NCBI GenBank assembly: GCA_900554485.1
Contig: USHO01000014.1
Span: 1-16,992, forward strand
DNA: 16,992 nucleotides
Reading direction: 5' to 3'
Source: an uncultured Eubacteriales bacterium
GTDB lineage: Bacteria; Bacillota; Clostridia; Christensenellales; Borkfalkiaceae
The translations under genes and the position numbers were made by a program. Positions 1 to 6,358 of the stretch are shown piece by piece. The notes beneath the pieces are model-generated. The model was not told the DNA's origin, did no database searches, and was given only the letters and a program-made list of their open reading frames with translations. Numbering within the stretch: position 1 is the stretch's first letter; the number at the start of each line of letters is the position of its first letter.

Positions 1-83
1 ACCGCCGCGAGGGTAACGAGCGATGTTCTGACTATCACGCTGTCCATCGTATTCGCTTTTTCCGTCTTATATCCTTTATTCAT
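1..83 (-). CDS. N-terminal part of an unidentified protein, cut by the window edge
   Basis: Reading leftward from an ATG at 83-81, the frame stays open to the window edge and gives 27 codons beginning MNKGYKTEKANTMDSV and continuing with a hydrophobic-looking IVRTSLVTLAA. Codon choice resembles the neighbouring genes. A good sigma-A-like promoter (96-124) points into it. No Shine-Dalgarno sequence precedes the ATG at 83, and the predicted transcription start is only about 6 nt upstream, so either the message is nearly leaderless or the second ATG at 47-45 is used. The protein may be a membrane protein, but too little is visible to assign a family. Confidence 0.45.
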   Translation of the reverse strand, partial: MNKGYKTEKANTMDSVIVRTSLVTLAA

Positions 84-95
84 ATTACATAACAC

Positions 96-124
96 AGTAT
101 AACACAGAAAAAATCAAAAATCAA
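96..124 (-). promoter_or_regulatory. Sigma-A-type promoter for the leftward partial gene
   Basis: On the minus strand a TTGATT -35 element (124-119) and a TATACT -10 element (101-96) are separated by 17 bp. The predicted start point is near 89, just ahead of the ATG at 83. Confidence 0.5.
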
Positions 125-160
125 CTTCTTTAAGTAAAACGACGTACATAAATATAATTT

Positions 161-844
161 ATGAAAAAATTTATCGCGTCGTTTATGTGTTTTATCTGTA
201 TATCTCTGATCCCCGCCGTTTCGTGCGCAAAAAAAGACGATATACCTGCGGACAAATTGAGTCTTATAAGGTACGACGTTCTGGTCGCCGAAGACGATGA
301 CGTTAAAATCGCGGTGTATCTGGAAAAACGCGAATCTCCTTACAGAGAGGACGGCAACCCCGCCGAATTAAAACCGCATATCGTAATAAAGGCGACAGCC
401 GTCGACGATTTCGATATAGAAAACGCCGATATGTTCGCCGAAGTTATAACCGGAAACAAAAAATATTCGTCGCAATTCGGTTTCAGACCCATATCGTTTT
501 CGAGAGAATGTCATCTTTCGCCGCAGACTCTGCCCGACGGCGATCTTTCGCTTATAATATCGCTCAACGGAGAAAGACGAACGTACAACCTCGTTTCGAT
601 CATAAAATCGGATATAATTTCGTACGCGGATGCGATAATAAGCGCACGAAATTACGCGCAAGGGGCTCTGGACGCCTATTGGGACGACGAAAATTACGGC
701 GAGATCCGCGTACGCGTACTCGAAAACGACGGCGAACCGTACTGGTACGTCGGATTTATCAACGGAGAACAGACCGCGGCGTATCTCGTCGCCGGAACAA
801 CGGGCGAAACGGTAGCATCGAGAACCGAACCGTGCGAAAAATAA
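161..844 (+). CDS. Putative lipoprotein with a PepSY-like C-terminal region
   Basis: This 227-residue protein begins with a lysine pair and a hydrophobic stretch ending in PAVSC at about residues 18-22, which resembles a lipoprotein signal peptide with a cleavable cysteine. The -3 position is alanine rather than the usual leucine, so the lipobox is imperfect. The mature protein would be anchored on the outer face of the membrane. The last 45 residues, with YWYVGFING, then AYLVAGTTGETV, have the shape of a PepSY repeat (two strands and a conserved Gly-Glu turn), a domain found in secreted or membrane-anchored regulators of peptidases; this is a by-eye resemblance. No clear Shine-Dalgarno sequence precedes the ATG. 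A TATAAT at 153-158 is too close to the ATG to serve it in the usual way. The next in-frame ATG at 185 would damage the signal peptide, so 161 is preferred. Function is unknown. Confidence 0.75.
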   Translation: MKKFIASFMCFICISLIPAVSCAKKDDIPADKLSLIRYDVLVAEDDDVKIAVYLEKRESPYREDGNPAELKPHIVIKATAVDDFDIENADMFAEVITGNKKYSSQFGFRPISFSRECHLSPQTLPDGDLSLIISLNGERRTYNLVSIIKSDIISYADAIISARNYAQGALDAYWDDENYGEIRVRVLENDGEPYWYVGFINGEQTAAYLVAGTTGETVASRTEPCEK

Positions 845-1015
845 TATTCGCGAAAAACGAATATTTCGTCGAATTTTGCCGATAATAATAGCGAAGGAGG
901 AAACAGGCGGAACTACCGATAAATAATCGTCTTTAAGTCCGATAACGGACGATGCTTACAGCGTTTGCCGAAAGTAAGCGGAGGCGAAATAATCGGAGCG
1001 TCTCCGCAAAGATTT
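845..1015. other. Intergenic stretch with several hairpins, no gene seen
   Basis: Between the lipoprotein and the first small ORF lie a weak A/T-rich hairpin just after the stop (844-850 with 858-864), an AAGGAGG motif at 894-900 with no start codon at a usable distance, and three small hairpins: GTCCG/CGGAC (937-941 with 946-950), GCTTAC/GTAAGC (954-959 with 974-979) and CGGAG/CTCCG (994-998 with 1002-1006). An alternative pairing GCGGAG/CTCCGC (978-983 with 1002-1007) competes with the last. This could be a structured 5' leader of the small ORFs or a small RNA; no known RNA family was recognised. Confidence 0.35.
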
Positions 1016-1096
1016 ATGAAGAAAGCAACCAAAAATTGTAAATCTGCAAAGAAGAGCGTTACGAAGAATTGTTCTCGCGCTAAAAATTGCAAATAA
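1016..1096 (+). CDS. Tiny Lys/Cys-rich protein (26 aa), unidentified
   Basis: The ORF encodes 26 residues, starting MKKATKNCKSAKKSV, with three Lys-Asn-Cys motifs (residues 6-8, 17-19 and 23-25), a strongly basic composition and almost no hydrophobic residues. Its TAA stop shares a base with the ATG of the next small ORF (TAATG), an arrangement typical of translational coupling, which favours both ORFs being real. No good ribosome site lies directly upstream; a GGAGG at 980-984 is too far unless the hairpin at 994-1006 brings it closer. Short Lys/Asn/Cys-rich proteins are common in Clostridia genomes, but I cannot name a family. The call rests on motif repetition and coupling, so it is only moderately sure. 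Confidence 0.45.
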   Translation: MKKATKNCKSAKKSVTKNCSRAKNCK

Positions 1097-1236
1097 TGAG
1101 TAAAAAGAAGAAAAAGGTCAAAAGCCTTAAAATTCCCGTCTTACCGGTTTCTCCGTTCGACCCGTTGGGGAGTTATACGGGTAATTTCCTTACCGAACCC
1201 CTCGAAGAGCCGACGCAGGACGTAGACGATCTGTAA
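1096..1236 (+). CDS. Small conserved-looking protein (46 aa) with a PFDPLGSYTG motif
   Basis: The 46-residue product has a lysine-rich start (MSKKKKKVKSLKIPVLP), a central PFDPLGSYTG motif at about residues 20-29, and an acidic end, PTQDVDDL. The layout of basic N-terminus, Pro-X-Asp-X-X-Gly-Ser-Tyr-Thr-Gly core and Gln-Asp-X-Asp-Asp-Leu tail resembles, from memory, short uncharacterised proteins seen across Clostridia; no database was searched. It overlaps the stop of the preceding 26-aa ORF by one base, and its own stop at 1234-1236 is followed within a few bases by a strong terminator. That is good evidence for a genuine transcription unit end. There is no signal peptide or membrane segment. 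Function is unknown. Confidence 0.65.
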   Translation: MSKKKKKVKSLKIPVLPVSPFDPLGSYTGNFLTEPLEEPTQDVDDL

Positions 1237-1279
1237 AAAATACAGCCGTCGGGCATTACCGCCCGACGGCTGTATTTTT
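1236..1279. terminator. Bidirectional intrinsic terminator
   Basis: A perfect inverted repeat (ATACAGCCGTCGGGC at 1240-1254 with its complement at 1261-1275, loop ATTACC) is flanked by A and T runs on both sides. It can end the small-ORF transcript on the plus strand and the ruvX-DUF1292 transcript on the minus strand. Confidence 0.9.
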
Positions 1280-1287
1280 GATTTTCA

Positions 1288-1677
1288 TTATTTCTTTCTG
1301 CAACCCGTACATGCGTTGCAATCGCCCTTCTCGGCGCAACCTCTGCCGCCGCAACAACCGCGCGATACGACGGTTTCGTCTTCCGTATCGTCGTCTTCGA
1401 GTTCCTTAACGAACGCCGCATAAACTTCTTCCGTCAACGCATCGTCGGTCAAAGGCACAAGGTCTTCGCTTTTATCGTCGCCTTCGATACGGTATATCAG
1501 AAGTTCGTCGGGGTCTACGCCGTCAAGACTTTCGTACGGCTTGAAAAAAGCGTACCATCCGCCTTTATACTCGATAGTACCTATATGGTAAAATCTTACG
1601 ACTTCGCCGCAGTCGTCGGTAAGCGCGACGACTCCGTCGCCGCTCTCTTCGGTTATTTCGCGATATTTGTCGTTCAT
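1288..1677 (-). CDS. DUF1292 family protein with a Cys-rich tail
   Basis: This 129-residue protein matches the DUF1292 pattern (YrzB-like in Bacillus): an acidic N-terminal half with the core GDGVVALTDDCGEVVRFYHI followed by YAFFKPYE and a DPDELLIYRI segment. Family members are usually about 90-110 residues. Here there is an added tail (residues 106-129) with six cysteines at 108, 109, 114, 120, 123 and 126, in CC, C-X5-C and C-X2-C-X2-C spacing, which could bind metal. The ATG overlaps the stop of ruvX by 4 nt (ATGA), so the two are translationally coupled; ruvX next to a DUF1292 gene is a conserved Bacillota arrangement (alaS-yrzL-yrrK-yrzB in B. subtilis). The function of DUF1292 proteins is unknown. 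Confidence 0.85.
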   Translation of the reverse strand: MNDKYREITEESGDGVVALTDDCGEVVRFYHIGTIEYKGGWYAFFKPYESLDGVDPDELLIYRIEGDDKSEDLVPLTDDALTEEVYAAFVKELEDDDTEDETVVSRGCCGGRGCAEKGDCNACTGCRKK

Positions 1678-2093
1678 TTATTGCTTTCCTTTTTTATGTA
1701 ATCTTCGAGGATATACGATGCGGCGATACTGTCGATGACGTCTTTCCTCTTTTCCCGGCGCATATCCGCCTCGATTAGTACCCTGCGCGCCATAAGCGTT
1801 GTGAAACGCTCGTCCGCGGTCTCGACGGGAATATCCGTATGCGATTTAAGCCCGTCGATAAATTCGCGGGTTTTTACGGTCTGTTCGCTCTCCGACCCGT
1901 CGAAGTTAAGCGGAAGTCCGCAGACGATTTTCGTCGCGCCGTTCATTTCAGCCAACTCGCAAAGCGCGACGATGTCCTTTTCGTACCCTTTGCGCCAGTA
2001 AGTTTTTTGCGGCAGAGCCATCATACCGAGCGGATCTGTCATTGCCACCCCGACCCTTTTATCGCCTATATCGAATGCCATTATTCTTCCCAT
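1674..2093 (-). CDS. ruvX: YqgF/RuvX family putative pre-16S rRNA nuclease
   Basis: The 139-residue protein is the usual length for YqgF (YrrK) and starts with the RNase H-like strand GRIMAFDIGDKRVGVAMTD, whose Asp8 is the first catalytic acid. It continues with IVCGLPLNFDGSES (the family's GLPLNMDG-type motif), ETADERFTT, and ends with KDVIDSIAASYILEDY carrying the last acidic residue. Members process the 5' end of 16S rRNA in E. coli and have been annotated as Holliday junction resolvases. The first ATG is favoured because homologues begin M-R-I-M/L directly before the first strand. That start lacks a Shine-Dalgarno sequence and sits at the predicted transcription start, so the mRNA may be leaderless; the internal ATG at residue 5 is the alternative. 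Confidence 0.93.
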   Translation of the reverse strand: MGRIMAFDIGDKRVGVAMTDPLGMMALPQKTYWRKGYEKDIVALCELAEMNGATKIVCGLPLNFDGSESEQTVKTREFIDGLKSHTDIPVETADERFTTLMARRVLIEADMRREKRKDVIDSIAASYILEDYIKKESNK

Positions 2094-2099
2094 ACGGAT

Positions 2100-2128
2100 A
2101 TTTTAACACATTCGTATTTTTTTTTCAA
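2100..2128 (-). promoter_or_regulatory. Promoter of ruvX-DUF1292
   Basis: The minus strand shows TTGAAA (2128-2123), a 17-bp A-rich spacer and TAAAAT (2105-2100), with a TG one base upstream of the -10 (extended -10). The expected start point is at about 2093, which coincides with the ruvX ATG. Confidence 0.7.
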
Positions 2129-2324
2129 GCGATTTATGCCAGCCAAGAATCCATAACCACAGGTTTACCGACGGTTTGAACATACCATGAAAGGGTAAAA
2201 TACCGGCAACCACGTCCAACAGCCATCAAAATTCAGCAATGCACCACTATCTCAGGCAACCGCTATGTCGCGGCTGCGTTTCTATTAAATATATCACATA
2301 AATATATCACAGGCATTACGTGGC
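2129..2324. other. Unexplained non-coding stretch with a hairpin and a 13-bp tandem repeat
   Basis: No convincing ORF exists on either strand. An 8-bp hairpin (2256-2263 with 2270-2277, loop TATGTC) with one G-U pair on the minus strand is visible. GGCAACC occurs twice on the plus strand (around 2212 and 2255), and TAAATATATCACA is repeated in tandem at about 2286-2311. The base pattern is less rich in CGA/TCG words than the genes around it. It may be a small RNA, a remnant of a mobile element, or simply the 3' region of the operon to its right; no family was recognised. Confidence 0.4.
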
Positions 2325-3353
2325 TTATTTTTTATTTTCCGCGTCGAAATTCGTGACCGACACCGAATAATTCAGCAATCTGACCGCAAGAACCGCAGAT
2401 ACGGCGATTACGGCGATATATACCAGCATGGCAAGCGGACCGTATGAGTATTTTACCTCGACTGCGATATGCATTGCGATAACGGCTGCGAAAGTGCCGT
2501 AAACCGAAATGTTTCCGTGGTCTTTAACCCTGACCGGCGAAAGCAACACGCTTACCAGCGCGCCGCAGACAATCGACCACAGACACATCAATACGGTTAT
2601 TACGATACCTTCTTTGATAAGCGCGGGGAAGAACGCCCTCAGCGTCTTGTCTATCATCGAAGAATCGGCAACTATCGCGGACATCGTTCCGCCGTAAACC
2701 GAAATATCGATAAAAAGTCCGTTTACAAGTTTCGTTATCGTATCGGCGACGGAATATCCGCCGAAAATACTTACGACGATAAGAATCGTACCGAATACGC
2801 AATCCTTTTTGAACAACTTCGCGCAAAGAATCGCTATCGCGTACAATACGATGTCTTCGCCGATAGTCAAAAGCGTGATTTTCAAATTCTCCGACATATA
2901 ACCCGTTGACGTCACAGCGTCTATTCTGACACTGCAAAGTTCGACGACCACGAAATACGCCGCGCCTATAAACGCGCCGATCGATATTTCAAATATGCCG
3001 ACGTTTTTCATATTGTTAAAACCGTAGAAAAACACCACCGAAGATAACGGCACCGAAACAGCCATCAAAGACGCGCCCGCTATCAACGCCACGACCGACT
3101 TCGTCAGCGACGCCAGAAGAAACAACGCCGACGAAAACAACAGACTTCCGAGGAACAGCGTAAGCACGCCGCGCGTCTTGTTTTTATTCCACCCGAACGC
3201 CCGTCCGCCGTCGTTGCCGAACAACGAAAAGAACGTCACCTGCGGTTCACGGCTCTTTTCTTCGGCAATCTTTTCCTTTTGCGACGCGAAACCGCCCTCC
3301 ACGACGTCTTCGTCTTCCTCTTTGGAATTCAATCTCAGATAATCGTTATTCAT
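2325..3353 (-). CDS. Multi-pass membrane protein downstream of a histidine kinase, unidentified
   Basis: The 342-residue product has a hydrophilic, acidic N-terminal 60 residues, followed by about eight hydrophobic segments (for example around residues 63-85, 87-110, 120-140, 160-180, 186-206, 250-272, 284-300 and 306-328). The ATG overlaps the stop of the histidine kinase gene by 8 nt, so it is very likely translated with it and may be part of the sensing module or its output. Acidic and histidine residues in membrane segments (GEDIVLY, LIKEGIVIT, AMHIAVEV) faintly recall membrane proteases such as PrsW, but the family's paired Glu motif is not seen, so I do not assign it. The protein ends close to the unusual non-coding stretch at 2129-2324. 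Confidence 0.8.
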   Translation of the reverse strand: MNNDYLRLNSKEEDEDVVEGGFASQKEKIAEEKSREPQVTFFSLFGNDGGRAFGWNKNKTRGVLTLFLGSLLFSSALFLLASLTKSVVALIAGASLMAVSVPLSSVVFFYGFNNMKNVGIFEISIGAFIGAAYFVVVELCSVRIDAVTSTGYMSENLKITLLTIGEDIVLYAIAILCAKLFKKDCVFGTILIVVSIFGGYSVADTITKLVNGLFIDISVYGGTMSAIVADSSMIDKTLRAFFPALIKEGIVITVLMCLWSIVCGALVSVLLSPVRVKDHGNISVYGTFAAVIAMHIAVEVKYSYGPLAMLVYIAVIAVSAVLAVRLLNYSVSVTNFDAENKK

Positions 3354-4755
3354 TGTTCTTCACCCTGTCGAATTCGACGTAGAAGTTACTGCCGCAGTCT
3401 TTTTTGCTGCGTACGCCGAATTTTAACCCGTGACTGTCAAGTATCGCCTTGACTATCGAAAGCCCCAGCCCGGTACCTTTGACAGGGCGGGTATTCGTCT
3501 CGGAAAACCTGTAATACCTCTCCCAGATAGTGGCGAGTTTTTCTTCGGAAATCCCTTTGCCCGAATCGATTATTTCAAGTAAAATCTTATCGTTTTCGGC
3601 TGTAAGATACACTTTTACGGTCTTGTCTTCACCCGTATAGTTTATCGAGTTGCCCAAAAGATTATATATGACCTGTTCGATTTTCTTCTCGTCCGCCACG
3701 GTGAGAAGGTCCGGCGCGACGTTATCCTCGATTTTATATCCGCGGTTTTCGACGAAATCCGAAAACCTGTCTATCACACGCTCGGTAAGTTCCGACAGAT
3801 TTATCTCTTTCAGTTCGAGTTCGTCCACGGAAGACTGCAACTTCGACAAATTGAGTATGTCGTTGACGAGCATGGTAAGCCTGTCCGCCTCTTCGATGAT
3901 GACGCCCGTATGCTTGTCGCGTTTCTGCTTATTGTCGCCCGAAATATCTTTAATCATCTCGGCGTAAGCCTTTATCATCGTAAGCGGAGTTCTCAAATCG
4001 TGCGAAACGTTTGCAAGCAAATCGCGTTGCAGCGTTCCGCTTTTGGATATTCCCTCTTTCGCGTAGTTCAACGCATCGGCGAGTTCGGTTATTTCCGAAT
4101 AATTGCTTGCGGGTTCAAAGACCGCGCTTTCGTCGCCGTTTGCCCAGCGTTTAGCCGTTACGGACATCTCTGATATTGGTTTCGAGAGTTTACTGGCAAC
4201 GTACCACGCAAGGAAGAATCCGATTATCAGAACTATGCCTGTTATTATAAGGAACTGCCAGCGTATAATACGCATAACCTCGGTAAGCATCGCATGCCGC
4301 GAGATAAGTACGAGATACCTGTTGTTGTCGTACGACATCTGCCCGACGTAATAAAAATAATTATCCGCCGACCTGCCGGTGTCTTTCAACTTGCAGACTT
4401 CGTCTCTGGAACTCTTCGCGTAATCGCTCATTATCGTACGGAGCAGAGCCAACGTGTCGACATCGGGCTTATAACCGCCGGTACTCGAAACGTTTTCGCC
4501 GTATCTGTCGACGACGTATACGTTCATTCCGACCTCTTTACATTTGACGGATTCTTCATAGTACGCGTCGGAATACTCGTTTTCGGCGGCACGCAAAGTC
4601 CTGCCGTACGAATACATTTCGTTCAGCTTCATGTTCTGATAATACGACTCGACAAACAGCATCTGAAAACCCCAGACGCAACCGAGAACCAGAACCGTGA
4701 ACAAAAGGAAGTACATCCACATTCCGTACTTCAGTTTTTTGGGTTTTCGACTCAT
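3346..4755 (-). CDS. Membrane sensor histidine kinase (HAMP-HisKA-HATPase)
   Basis: This 469-residue kinase has a first membrane segment at about residues 13-34, an extracytoplasmic sensor region of about 130 residues, a second membrane segment at about 168-188, and a HAMP linker to about 240. The phospho-acceptor His252 lies in LLANVSHDLRTPLTMIKAY. The ATPase domain shows the N box (NLLGNSINYTG, Asn365 and Asn369), the G1 box with Asp397 (IDSGKGI) and the G2 box GTGLGLSI at 427-434, so the enzyme looks intact. Its ATG overlaps the response-regulator stop by 4 nt and its end overlaps the membrane protein by 8 nt, forming a three-gene operon. The architecture resembles PhoR/VanS-class kinases, but the signal it senses cannot be read from the sequence. 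Confidence 0.95.
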   Translation of the reverse strand: MSRKPKKLKYGMWMYFLLFTVLVLGCVWGFQMLFVESYYQNMKLNEMYSYGRTLRAAENEYSDAYYEESVKCKEVGMNVYVVDRYGENVSSTGGYKPDVDTLALLRTIMSDYAKSSRDEVCKLKDTGRSADNYFYYVGQMSYDNNRYLVLISRHAMLTEVMRIIRWQFLIITGIVLIIGFFLAWYVASKLSKPISEMSVTAKRWANGDESAVFEPASNYSEITELADALNYAKEGISKSGTLQRDLLANVSHDLRTPLTMIKAYAEMIKDISGDNKQKRDKHTGVIIEEADRLTMLVNDILNLSKLQSSVDELELKEINLSELTERVIDRFSDFVENRGYKIEDNVAPDLLTVADEKKIEQVIYNLLGNSINYTGEDKTVKVYLTAENDKILLEIIDSGKGISEEKLATIWERYYRFSETNTRPVKGTGLGLSIVKAILDSHGLKFGVRSKKDCGSNFYVEFDRVKNNE

Positions 4756-5426
4756 ACCTCGAATTTATAACCCATCCCTCTGAGGGTAACTATGAATTTT
4801 CTGTACTCCTTCAGATTGCTGCGGAGCATTTTGACGTGCGTATCGACCGTTCTGTCGTCTCCGTAAAAATCGTAGCCCCATACGTCGGAAAGAAGTTTTT
4901 CCCTCGAAAGCGCGATACCCGCGTTCTTTACCATATAGAACAGCAATTCGTATTCCTTGGGCGTCATCGTGGCTTTCGCCCCGTCGACGTATACGTTTCT
5001 GCCCGTCATATCGATTTCGAGACCCTCGAATTTAAGCAAAGGACGCATCGCCGCGGCGTTTGCGGCTGCGTTGCGTTTAAGTATGGCGTTGATCCTCGCC
5101 ATGACCTCCTTTGGCGAAAACGGCTTTACGACGTAGTCGTCCGCTCCGATTTCAAAACCGAAAAGTTTATCGTATTCCTCGCCTCTTGCCGAAAGCATGA
5201 TGACGGGTACGTTCTTGAATTTCTTAATTTCTTTGACGGCGGAAAACCCGTCGAGTTTGGGCATCATTATGTCCATAATAATAATGTCGTAGTCGTTCTG
5301 CCTGCACTTCGCGACCGCCTCCATTCCGTCCGCCGCCTGGTCGGCCTGGTAACCTTCGAATTCGGCATACTCCGCCAAAACTTCTCTGATTTTTGCCTCG
5401 TCGTCAACGATAAGTATTCTGTACAT
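4752..5426 (-). CDS. OmpR/PhoB-family response regulator
   Basis: The 224-residue protein has a receiver domain (residues 1-118) with acidic residues Asp8 and Asp9, phospho-acceptor Asp52 (IIIMDIMMPKLDG), Ser79 and Lys101 (VVKPFSP), followed by a winged-helix DNA-binding domain (about 125-224) with the typical TPKEYELLFYMVKN and RTVDTHVKMLRSNL segments. It is the cognate regulator of the kinase encoded immediately downstream with an ATGA overlap. The start is supported by a strong ribosome site (AGAGGTG, 4 nt before the ATG). Upstream at 5461-5475 lies an interrupted palindrome (TTATT-N5-AATAA) next to a weak TATAAA -10 at 5449-5454, which could be an autoregulatory site; this is inference only. 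Confidence 0.96.
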   Translation of the reverse strand: MYRILIVDDEAKIREVLAEYAEFEGYQADQAADGMEAVAKCRQNDYDIIIMDIMMPKLDGFSAVKEIKKFKNVPVIMLSARGEEYDKLFGFEIGADDYVVKPFSPKEVMARINAILKRNAAANAAAMRPLLKFEGLEIDMTGRNVYVDGAKATMTPKEYELLFYMVKNAGIALSREKLLSDVWGYDFYGDDRTVDTHVKMLRSNLKEYRKFIVTLRGMGYKFEV

Positions 5427-5474
5427 ATTGCACCTCTTTTATTTTAATTTTATATCCCTCTTATTATCACAATA

Positions 5475-5511
5475 AAACAAACGGGTGAAATTTAAGTGAA
5501 ACCGTTTGTTT
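5475..5511 (-). terminator. Probable intrinsic terminator after the peptidase gene
   Basis: A perfect 10-bp inverted repeat (5475-5484 with 5502-5511, CCGTTTGTTT type) overlaps the last base of the peptidase stop codon and is followed on the minus strand by TTTTATT. The 17-nt loop is long, so termination may be partial, with some read-through into the two-component operon. Confidence 0.5.
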
Positions 5512-6233
5512 TACCGCAATTCCTTTGTGAAAATTTCCTTAAATACGACCTTGCCGTCGTCTTTCGATGCGGAATAGCACTTCCCGCCGCACGATATGCC
5601 GCCTATCGGTTTTCCGTCTTCAAAATGCAGAGCGGCGCGGTTTTCGATGCAGTACCACGCGTGTTTGTCGTCGTCTTTTTCGTATGCCGCGGTAAAATCT
5701 TCGCGGCGATCGTCGAAATGCGGACACGCACCGCCGTTCAATAACCCCAGCGCGGGCGCGATTTCGTATTTATCCGAAACGCCCTCGGTCAGAAAGCCGT
5801 CGGTGTACATATTTTCAAACCAGCATATTGCACCCGCCGAAAGTCCGCAAATCACCGCGCCGCGCTCGTAAGCGGACAAAATCATGTCGTATAAACCGGT
5901 TTCCCGCCATTTTTTCAGCATATACACGGTATCTCCGCCGCCGACGTATACCACGTCCGCCTTATCGAATTTACCCTGCAACTTTTCTCTGTCGGTGTCG
6001 ACGGTTACGGTAAGCGCGCAATCGGTTTTCAGCCCGTATACGCCCGTGTATATCTTATGAAAGGTATTGTAATACGGCATACAATCGCGGCTTGCCGTGC
6101 CTACGAAAAGCGCGACAGCGCGTCTGTCGCCTGCTCTTTCTCGGGCAATATCGCATATATAGCCGTCTATCGGCAACGTCTCGCGCAGGCGAAGTTCTCC
6201 GCCGCCGATCGCAATAATCGTTTTAGCGTTCAT
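5511..6233 (-). CDS. Peptidase S51 (dipeptidase E-like) protein
   Basis: The 240-residue protein has the hallmarks of the S51 family, a glutamine-amidotransferase-like fold: MNAKTIIAIGGGELR at the start, the VVYVGGGDTVYML loop (residues 94-105), the nucleophile elbow ICGLSAGAICWF with Ser132, and a later ACPHFDDRRED segment with His172. Family members include aspartyl dipeptidase E and cyanophycinase; the substrate here is not known. The frame extends upstream to 6305, but I chose the ATG at 6233 because homologues begin right before the first strand and the extension would overlap the gdhA promoter. There is no Shine-Dalgarno sequence; a TATAAT at 6248-6243 lies 9 nt upstream, so the message may have almost no leader. 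Divergent from gdhA. Confidence 0.88.
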   Translation of the reverse strand: MNAKTIIAIGGGELRLRETLPIDGYICDIARERAGDRRAVALFVGTASRDCMPYYNTFHKIYTGVYGLKTDCALTVTVDTDREKLQGKFDKADVVYVGGGDTVYMLKKWRETGLYDMILSAYERGAVICGLSAGAICWFENMYTDGFLTEGVSDKYEIAPALGLLNGGACPHFDDRREDFTAAYEKDDDKHAWYCIENRAALHFEDGKPIGGISCGGKCYSASKDDGKVVFKEIFTKELR

Positions 6234-6242
6234 CTTGTCATA

Positions 6243-6248
6243 ATTATA
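6243..6248 (-). promoter_or_regulatory. Candidate -10 element for the peptidase E-like gene
   Basis: TATAAT reads on the minus strand 9 nt before the ATG. No convincing -35 element is found at the right distance (TTTCTT only), so activity may be weak or activator-dependent. Confidence 0.35.
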
Positions 6249-6298
6249 CACTATATCTCGTATAAAAGAAAGCGAAAACGAGTATTTTTCACATAATC

Positions 6299-6327
6299 TT
6301 GACAACTCTTCGGAATTAGTCTAAAAT
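6299..6327 (+). promoter_or_regulatory. Strong sigma-A-type promoter of gdhA
   Basis: A perfect TTGACA (6299-6304), a 17-bp spacer and TAAAAT (6322-6327) place the start near 6334, about 25 nt before the gdhA ATG. Confidence 0.8.
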
Positions 6328-6358
6328 ATAACCGTAAAAACTTTCGAGGGACACGCTT

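Noticed and set aside
153..158. TATAAT directly before the lipoprotein ATG
   Set aside because: Only 2 nt separate it from the ATG and no -35 element is at the right distance, so it cannot serve this start in the usual way.
894..900. Perfect-looking ribosome site AAGGAGG
   Set aside because: No ATG, GTG or TTG follows within a usable distance, so it does not support a gene.
2160..2245. Short minus-strand frame with Trp- and Phe-rich translation
   Set aside because: It is preceded by a stop, has no start codon or ribosome site, and is only about 28 codons.
2325..3353. PrsW-type membrane protease assignment
   Set aside because: The paired-glutamate motif of that family is not visible; only scattered acidic and histidine residues match.
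6234..6305. N-terminal 24-residue extension of the peptidase E-like protein
   Set aside because: It would overlap the gdhA promoter, and the family starts at the strand beginning at the chosen ATG.
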